DNA from: Microcystis sp. T1-4 | GTDB taxonomy: Bacteria; Cyanobacteriota; Cyanobacteriia; Cyanobacteriales; Microcystaceae | Direction: 5' to 3' | DNA: 35,929 bases | Assembly (NCBI RefSeq): GCF_000297435.1 | Contig: NZ_CAIP01000119.1 | Coordinates: forward strand, 1 to 35,929 | Part shown: positions 31,410-35,929 of the stretch, piece by piece | How the letters are laid out: every line of letters starts with the position of its first letter | Numbering within the stretch: the stretch's first letter is position 1 | Position numbers and translations under genes: made by a program | Notes under the pieces: generated by a model | The model's input: only the letters and a program-made list of their open reading frames with translations | The model's database searches: none | Told to the model about the DNA's origin: nothing

Positions 31410-31469
31410 GAATTCTCAAATCCCACCCTCTTATCGGCGAGAAGGTGGGAAAATGTTTTTTGAGAATTC
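31410..31469. terminator. Nested hairpin terminator
   Basis: An outer stem GAATTCTCAAA (31410-31420) pairs with TTTGAGAATTC (31459-31469), enclosing an inner stem CCCACC (31422-31427) with GGTGGG (31444-31449), which is followed by AAAATGTTTTTT. The inner hairpin plus T-run is a standard factor-independent terminator for the 55-residue gene; the outer stem makes an extended cruciform. It ends 17 bases before the DUF561 start. Confidence 0.75.
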
Positions 31470-31486
31470 CAGATAGGTGTAGATTA

Positions 31487-32230
31487 ATGATCAATTTTGC
31501 CTTACAGCAAGCCTTCGCCCGTCGTCATGCCCTGAAAGTGATCAGTGGGTTAAATAATTTCGATCGCTCGCAGGTTCTCTCAGTAGTTAAAGCTGCTACA
31601 GCCGGAGGAGCAACTTTCGTCGATATTGCCGCTAATGCTGACCTAATTCGGGCAGTAAAAGCCTTGACAAATTTACCCGTGTGTGTATCGGCCGTTGAAC
31701 CAGAATTGTTGGTGATGGCAGTGGATGCAGGAGCAGATTTAATTGAGATCGGTAATTTCGATAGTTTTTATGCCCAAGGACGCATTTTTGAAGCGGCGGA
31801 AGTTTTAGCCCTCACCCGTCAAACTCGCGACTTACTGCCCGAAATTACCCTGTCTGTGACAGTTCCCCATTTCCTACCCCTCGATGAACAGGTGAGACTA
31901 GCAGAAGCTTTAGTTAGTCAGGGTGCCGATATCATTCAAACCGAAGGCGGCACTAGCAGTCAACCCCGTCACGCCGGTATTTTGGGACTGATTGAAAAAG
32001 CCGCCCCGACTTTAGCGGCAGCCCACGCTATTTCCCATGCGGTTAAGGTTCCCGTCCTCTGCGCTTCCGGTTTATCCAGCGTTACCGCTCCTATGGCGAT
32101 CGCTGCTGGAGCGGCCGGTATCGGTGTGGGTTCGGCGATCAATCAATTGGATAATGAAGTGGCCATGGTGGCAGCCGTGCGCGGTTTAGTCGAATCTCTG
32201 CAAGCACAACCGGTCTATATTGCCAACTAG
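31487..32230 (+). CDS. DUF561 / Ycf23 family protein
   Basis: A 247-residue predicted TIM-barrel protein. Typical features are FARRHALKVISGLNNFD (10-26), GGATFVDIAANADLI (39-53), VCVSAVEPE, DAGADLIEIGNFDSFY (about 82-97), QTEGGTSSQP and the phosphate-binding-like GAAGIGVGSAINQL near residue 217. DUF561 proteins are found in cyanobacteria and algal plastids (Ycf23); their reaction is not known. ATG 31487 starts the conserved protein; an upstream frame from 31445 would be encoded by the terminator hairpin and is rejected. Confidence 0.9.
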   Translation: MINFALQQAFARRHALKVISGLNNFDRSQVLSVVKAATAGGATFVDIAANADLIRAVKALTNLPVCVSAVEPELLVMAVDAGADLIEIGNFDSFYAQGRIFEAAEVLALTRQTRDLLPEITLSVTVPHFLPLDEQVRLAEALVSQGADIIQTEGGTSSQPRHAGILGLIEKAAPTLAAAHAISHAVKVPVLCASGLSSVTAPMAIAAGAAGIGVGSAINQLDNEVAMVAAVRGLVESLQAQPVYIAN

Positions 32231-32519
32231 AACAAATTTTGTCTAGATACGACGGAGAAGGGGCCGTTTTCCCTTCTCTTTTTCTCTCTGTCACCAGTTA
32301 TCAGTATTCGGGAGTCAGGAGTCAGGAGGCGGTCGTCAGGAGTCAGAAGTCAGGAGATAGGAGATTATTTTATTTATTCTCCCCACACCCCACACCCCAA
32401 TTCATAATTCATAATTCATAATTTATAATTCCCACACCCCACTTCCCCACACCCCCAACCCCATCAACTGTGGTAAAATGCGCTATGGCTCAAAACATTA
32501 GAGATAGAAGCACTCCACC
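32231..32519. repeat. Low-complexity spacer before the E2 gene
   Basis: Units of GGAGTCAGGA/AGTCAGGAG (32310-32365), CCCACACCC blocks and three AATTCATAATTCATA-type repeats (32400-32425) fill the spacer. GGTAAAATGCGCTATGG just before the gene contains a possible -10 (TAAAAT, 32472). No gene. Confidence 0.65.
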
Positions 32520-33782
32520 ATGATTCGAGATATCTTCATGCCCGCGCTCAGTTCCACCATGACCGAAGGAAAAATAGTTTCTTGGGTGAAGTCCCCCGGG
32601 GAAAAAGTCAGCAAAGGGGAAACGGTGTTAGTGGTCGAATCCGACAAAGCCGACATGGACGTAGAATCGTTTTATGATGGCTATCTCGCTGTAATTTTAG
32701 TCGAAGCTGGCCAGGAAGCACCCGTGGGGGAAGCGATCGCCTATATTGCCGAAACTGAAGAGGAAATTGAACTGGCCAAAGCTCAGGGAAAAACCGCCGC
32801 AACCGCCCCTAGCAAGCCTGTAGAGACCCCAGAAATCGCTCCGCCTCCCGTTTCGATCCCCGTCGCCGCCGTTAAAGATAATGGCCGTTTAGTCGCCTCC
32901 CCCAGGGCCAAAAAACTGGCTAAAGAATTAAAGGTAGATCTGAAAACCCTAGTGGGTAGCGGTCCCCACGGACGAATTACCGCCGAAGACGTAGAAAAAG
33001 CGACAGGAAAAGTCAGCACCGCCCCCGCTCCCGTCATTACTCCCCCGCAACCCGTCAGTGTGCCTGTAGCGGCTCCTAAAGCCCCGATTCCAGCCAGCGC
33101 CCCAGTCGTCGGTCGGACTGTTCCCCTCACCACTCTACAAAAAGCCGTTGCCCAGAATATGTCGGTTAGCCTACAGGTTCCCACCTTCCAAGTGGGCTAC
33201 ACTATCACCACCGACCCACTGGATCAACTCTATCAACAGCTAAAATCCAAGGGTGTCACCATGACGGCCCTGTTAGCAAAAGCAGTAGCCAACACCCTCG
33301 CTAAACATCCTATAGTTAATGCCAGCTATAGCGACGCAGGAATTCAATACCACGGGGCGATTAACGTGGCCGTAGCCGTAGCTATGCCCGATGGTGGCTT
33401 AATTACGCCGGTTTTGCGCTCTGCTAACCAGATGGATATCTATTCCCTCTCCCGCAGTTGGAAAGATTTAGTCGATCGCGCCCGCAGTAAACAACTGCAA
33501 CCAGAAGAATACAATAGCGGTACTTTTACCATTTCTAATCTGGGAATGTTCGGAGTAGATCGCTTTACCGCTATCTTACCCCCCAACCAAGGCGCAATCC
33601 TGGCCGTGGGTGCTTCCCGTCCCCAAATCGTCGTCCACAATAATGGTTTATTCGGAGTGCAAAAACAGATGACGGTTAATCTCACCAGTGACCACCGAGT
33701 CATCTACGGGGCCGATGCGGCCTCCTTCTTGCAAGACTTAGCTAAACTGATCGAAACTGAGGTGCAGTCTTTAACTATGTAA
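32520..33782 (+). CDS. Dihydrolipoamide acetyltransferase (pyruvate dehydrogenase E2)
   Basis: A 420-residue E2 core subunit that transfers acetyl groups from lipoyl to CoA, making acetyl-CoA. One lipoyl domain (1-75) carries the attachment Lys43 in ESDKADMDVE. An Ala/Pro-rich linker leads to a peripheral subunit-binding domain (about 123-160: ASPRAKKLAKELKVDLKTLV then GSGPHGRITAEDV). The catalytic domain (about 195-420) ends with TSDHRVIYGADAASFL, the active-site His392; the Tyr-Gly-Ala-Asp that follows replaces the more usual D-G-A, as is seen in cyanobacterial and plastid E2. Often named pdhC or odhB in cyanobacteria. A terminator follows the gene. Confidence 0.93.
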   Translation: MIRDIFMPALSSTMTEGKIVSWVKSPGEKVSKGETVLVVESDKADMDVESFYDGYLAVILVEAGQEAPVGEAIAYIAETEEEIELAKAQGKTAATAPSKPVETPEIAPPPVSIPVAAVKDNGRLVASPRAKKLAKELKVDLKTLVGSGPHGRITAEDVEKATGKVSTAPAPVITPPQPVSVPVAAPKAPIPASAPVVGRTVPLTTLQKAVAQNMSVSLQVPTFQVGYTITTDPLDQLYQQLKSKGVTMTALLAKAVANTLAKHPIVNASYSDAGIQYHGAINVAVAVAMPDGGLITPVLRSANQMDIYSLSRSWKDLVDRARSKQLQPEEYNSGTFTISNLGMFGVDRFTAILPPNQGAILAVGASRPQIVVHNNGLFGVQKQMTVNLTSDHRVIYGADAASFLQDLAKLIETEVQSLTM

Positions 33783-33795
33783 TCAGAATCTAGAC

Positions 33796-33836
33796 AGCAG
33801 GAGTCAAGGGAGTTTCTCTCTAGCTCCTGCTTTGTT
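33796..33836 (+). terminator. Rho-independent-type terminator after E2 gene
   Basis: AGCAGGAG (33796-33803) pairs with CTCCTGCT (33824-33831), followed by TTGTTG. It lies 14 bases after the E2 stop codon. The remaining spacer to 34046 contains no gene. Confidence 0.6.
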
Positions 33837-34046
33837 GTCACTAAAAAAATGTAAAGAATTAGCTAAAATAGGTTTAACCTTATCTATCACCCCAAACTAT
33901 CGCCCAAACAAGGCCAAAAAAAGTGTTAATCTCAGGGAACTTTAAGATCTAAGCTAATATCGGTAAATTAACCCCCGATCTCGCCCTATATATTAAGCCT
34001 ACACTAATTCGTATTCCCACGCCCTAACGCCTACCCATAGGAAAAA

Positions 34047-34994
34047 ATGATCACAGAGAATAGTCGCTTACGTTCAGAATTTTTAAATACACAGGTTATC
34101 ACTCGCAATACAGGCAAAAAACTCGGCGTTGTTAAAGATATCCTAGTAGATATCGATCAACGAGAAGTGGTTGCCCTAGGACTCCGCGATAATATCCTCT
34201 CCCTGTCGGGAATGCCTCAATATATGTATTTATCGAGCATCAGTCAGACGGGAGACGTGGTTCTTGTTGAAGATGATAACGTCTTGGAATCCGTCGATAT
34301 CGATGCTTATACTCCCTTAATCGGTAGTGACGTGATCACGGAAACCGGCGAACCTTTAGGCAAAGTCCGCGATTATCAATTTGATCCCCTTAGTGGTCAA
34401 TTACATTCCATTGTCATCGCTTCCCTGGGATTGCCTCTTATCCCCGAACAATTGATCAGTACCTACGAAATTTCTATTGAAGAAGTGGTTAGCAGCGGTC
34501 CGAATCGCTTAATCGTCTTTGAAGGGGCCGAGGAACGTCTCACGCAGGTTAGTGTGGGGGTTTTGGAACGTTTGGGTATTGGTCGTCCCCCCTGGGAAAG
34601 AGAAGAGGAAGAAGCTTATTATACCCCCGCTGCTCGTCCAGAAAATCAGTTAGGTACGGGCATTCCCCTCCGCACCCCCGTGGAGGCCGCTAAACCCGTT
34701 GAGGAACGCTGGAGTGAGGATGAATGGGAAAAAGAACCCCTGCGTGCCAATCCCCCACCGCAAAAACGGGCCGAGGCTCGTTATTATGAGGAAGAATACG
34801 AGGAAGAAGAAGATAACTGGGGAGAAGCTCGCTCAGAACGCGCAGAAAGCTTTTCTCGTCCTCAGTACGACGATTACCAAGATAAGGCCGAGGATGATAT
34901 GTGGGATGATGACGTGGAACCGGATTACAATCCCCCCCGGATCAATATCACCGAGAAGAAAAAGGAAAGAATCCCCGAATACGAAGACGGTTAA
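34047..34994 (+). CDS. PRC-barrel domain protein with acidic tail
   Basis: A 315-residue soluble protein with two PRC-barrel domains: the first around NTGKKLGVVKDILVDIDQRE (about 21-40), the second around TETGEPLGKVRDYQFDPLSG (about 98-117). PRC-barrels, named from the photosynthetic reaction centre H subunit, are small beta-barrels that bind protein partners or RNA. The C-terminal 130 residues are highly acidic, repetitive and probably disordered (EEEYEEEEDNWGE). Its role in cyanobacteria is not established. A stand-alone gene with no obvious operon partner. Confidence 0.85.
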   Translation: MITENSRLRSEFLNTQVITRNTGKKLGVVKDILVDIDQREVVALGLRDNILSLSGMPQYMYLSSISQTGDVVLVEDDNVLESVDIDAYTPLIGSDVITETGEPLGKVRDYQFDPLSGQLHSIVIASLGLPLIPEQLISTYEISIEEVVSSGPNRLIVFEGAEERLTQVSVGVLERLGIGRPPWEREEEEAYYTPAARPENQLGTGIPLRTPVEAAKPVEERWSEDEWEKEPLRANPPPQKRAEARYYEEEYEEEEDNWGEARSERAESFSRPQYDDYQDKAEDDMWDDDVEPDYNPPRINITEKKKERIPEYEDG

Positions 34995-35002
34995 TCTTTG
35001 AC

Positions 35003-35099
35003 AGTCCCCCTATCCATTAGTTACACATTTCTTAACATAAAATTTGACAAAAAAAGAAAAGTGTGCTATGTGGACAAAGGGGGTTCTCTGGGGGGACTA
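35003..35099. mobile_element. 97-bp element with AGTCCCCC termini
   Basis: It begins AGTCCCCC (35003-35010) and ends GGGGGACT (35092-35099), perfect 8-base terminal inverted repeats. The middle TTTCTTAACATAAAATTTGA and GTGTGC words are shared with about 25496-25590 in the same orientation. It carries no gene and is likely another miniature mobile or repetitive element. Confidence 0.6.
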
Positions 35100-35141
35100 A
35101 ATATTTTTGGGATCACGTCGAGTGCATTGATTTGTCAGACC

Positions 35142-35369
35142 TTATAGATGTTCAATGAACTCTTCAACTGTGACTTGGGCTTGTTTCAGAATTCCACTTA
35201 ATGTACCAACCTTCAATTCCTGATGTACAGGGACAACACAACCGATTTTGCCCTCTTCGGTTTCTTTCTTCATCACAACATGGCTACCTGTTTGACGAAC
35301 TTGCTCGAAGCCTAAGCGTTCAAGAGATCTAATTGCCTCCCCACTAGAGATTCGTGGCAGCTTAGGCAT
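35142..35369 (-). CDS. hicA: HicA family toxin
   Basis: A 75-residue mRNA interferase: MPKLPRISSGEAIRSLERLG, then FEQVRQTGSHVVMKK with the active-site His in GSH, a strand IGCVVPVHQELKVGTLSGIL and the final helix TVEEFIEHL. ATG 35369 is chosen because MPKLPRIS is the usual family start; a few upstream codons are possible. It overlaps the hicB stop by eight bases. Complete and probably functional. Confidence 0.92.
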   Translation of the reverse strand: MPKLPRISSGEAIRSLERLGFEQVRQTGSHVVMKKETEEGKIGCVVPVHQELKVGTLSGILKQAQVTVEEFIEHL

Positions 35370-35571
35370 AACTAACCTCAATACTGGTCACAAATCTAGG
35401 GGATGTTTCTGGTAAGGTAAATTCCTCTAGGTAAAGCCGTGTGGCTTCTTTCAATCCAGCAATCGCCTGCTCAATTGTTTCTCCTTGATCTACTGTGCCA
35501 ACTTCTGGACATTCAGCAATGTACATATTATCTTCTTTGTACAAAATAACAGTAAAGATGCGATTTTTCAT
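35362..35571 (-). CDS. hicB: HicB family antitoxin
   Basis: A 69-residue HicB antitoxin: FTVILYKEDNMYIAECPEVG (6-25), TVDQGETIEQAIAGLKEATR (26-45) and LYLEEF. It is upstream of hicA on the same strand with overlapping stop and start codons, so both are made from one transcript. The lack of a DNA-binding extension means autoregulation, if any, is not obvious from sequence. Confidence 0.92.
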   Translation of the reverse strand: MKNRIFTVILYKEDNMYIAECPEVGTVDQGETIEQAIAGLKEATRLYLEEFTLPETSPRFVTSIEVSYA

Positions 35572-35607
35572 GGTGTCTTATCATCTCCGGCTTACTCTGA
35601 AAATCAT

Positions 35608-35651
35608 AACATAACTATTTCCTAATCGTTTGGTTAGAAAATAGTTATGTT
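35608..35651. repeat. Long hairpin upstream of hicBA
   Basis: AACATAACTATTT (35608-35620) pairs with AAATAGTTATGTT (35639-35651); after one C-A mismatch the stem continues with CTAA (35622-35625) and TTAG (35634-35637). It lies 37 bases upstream of hicB and may be an operator, a terminator for the neighbouring gene or the remains of a small element. Confidence 0.7.
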
Positions 35652-35787
35652 TCCTGATCATTGACCCAACTCAAGCTTTTTGAAAAACTCTATAAGATAT
35701 TAAGTTATTAGTAATTAATCCAATATTGTCCCACCTTCCTAGAATTGAGTGAGAAGATTGTGCAAAAACAAGCGTAGAGTTGATTAA

Positions 35788-35929
35788 TCATTGAAATAAA
35801 TTTGCCCCAATCAAACCGACTCGATGAACTGCTCGATGTCCGATTCTTACGAACCAAATTTGAGCATAGGTCAATCGGGCTAAAAGTTGATCGGAAGCTG
35901 TGAGGCTGTCTTTTGCTACTTCAAAAGCC
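35788..35929 (-). CDS. 3' end of an unidentified gene (partial)
   Basis: An open frame enters from the right edge and ends at TGA (35788-35790). Its last 46 residues include FEVAKDSLTASDQLLARLTY and AQIWFVRIGHRAVHRVGLIG, followed by ANLFQ. The composition is that of a real, basic protein. I do not recognise the family; the start lies outside the window. Confidence 0.5.
   Translation of the reverse strand, partial: AFEVAKDSLTASDQLLARLTYAQIWFVRIGHRAVHRVGLIGANLFQ

Noticed and set aside
31445..31486. Extended start of the DUF561 gene
   Set aside because: Those codons are encoded by the terminator hairpin, and the conserved protein begins at ATG 31487.
33440..33703. Reverse-strand frames inside the E2 gene
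   Set aside because: They are shadows of the E2 coding sequence without independent support.

Overview
The window is chromosomal DNA of a cyanobacterium, most likely Microcystis aeruginosa or a close relative. This rests on several cyanobacteria/plastid-restricted families (Ycf19/YggT, DUF2499-DUF3593 pair, Tab2/DUF1092, DUF561/Ycf23, tocopherol cyclase, apocarotenoid oxygenase), on scattered HIP1 octamers GCGATCGC (e.g. 11539, 12828, 13303, 16542, 18853, 32733), and on the dense short repeats and miniature transposable elements. The species is an inference; no rRNA or tRNA gene was found.

Layout. 1-1.3 kb: gene tails, a PEP-CTERM fragment and a decayed vapBC-like toxin-antitoxin pair. 1.4-9 kb: conserved housekeeping genes (yggT, a secreted protein, glutaredoxin plus glutathione synthetase, two small membrane proteins, a GT2 glycosyltransferase, Tab2 family protein, apocarotenoid oxygenase), separated by arrays of an ACTGATA heptad and, at 5228-5345, a 118-bp miniature element. 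9.1-11.3 kb: type III glutamine synthetase glnN. 11.3-14.9 kb: an accessory island with a PEP-CTERM/P-domain protein behind a promoter whose spacer holds 13 consecutive Gs, a YefM/YoeB pair, intact and broken HicBA modules, and six copies of a 33-bp palindrome. 14.9-19.9 kb: a folate/biopterin-type transporter, a secreted protein, gene remnants, MITE-like elements and another PEP-CTERM protein. 20-25.1 kb: a C5 cytosine methyltransferase beside the stump of its HindVP-like endonuclease, fused directly to kdpB-kdpA; kdpC is not there. 25.2-35.9 kb: an identical second copy of the 118-bp element, a ComFB-like gene, divergent tocopherol cyclase and FGGY kinase genes, a peroxiredoxin-like protein, glmU, a 55-residue conserved-looking small gene, DUF561, pyruvate dehydrogenase E2, a PRC-barrel protein, a HicBA module and the tail of an unidentified gene.

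How it fits together. The core genes serve redox balance (grx-gshB), photosystem and pigment biology (Tab2, ACO, tocopherol cyclase), nitrogen assimilation (glnN), cell-wall precursors (glmU) and acetyl-CoA supply (E2). Around them the DNA has been heavily reworked by small mobile repeats: one insertion is resolved to the base (TA duplication inside a heptad array), one palindrome splits a reading frame without shifting it, and several toxin-antitoxin, restriction and protease genes survive only as fragments. The most interesting signals are the poly-G promoter, the palindrome family with an invertible-looking loop, and the kdpAB/restriction-stump junction.
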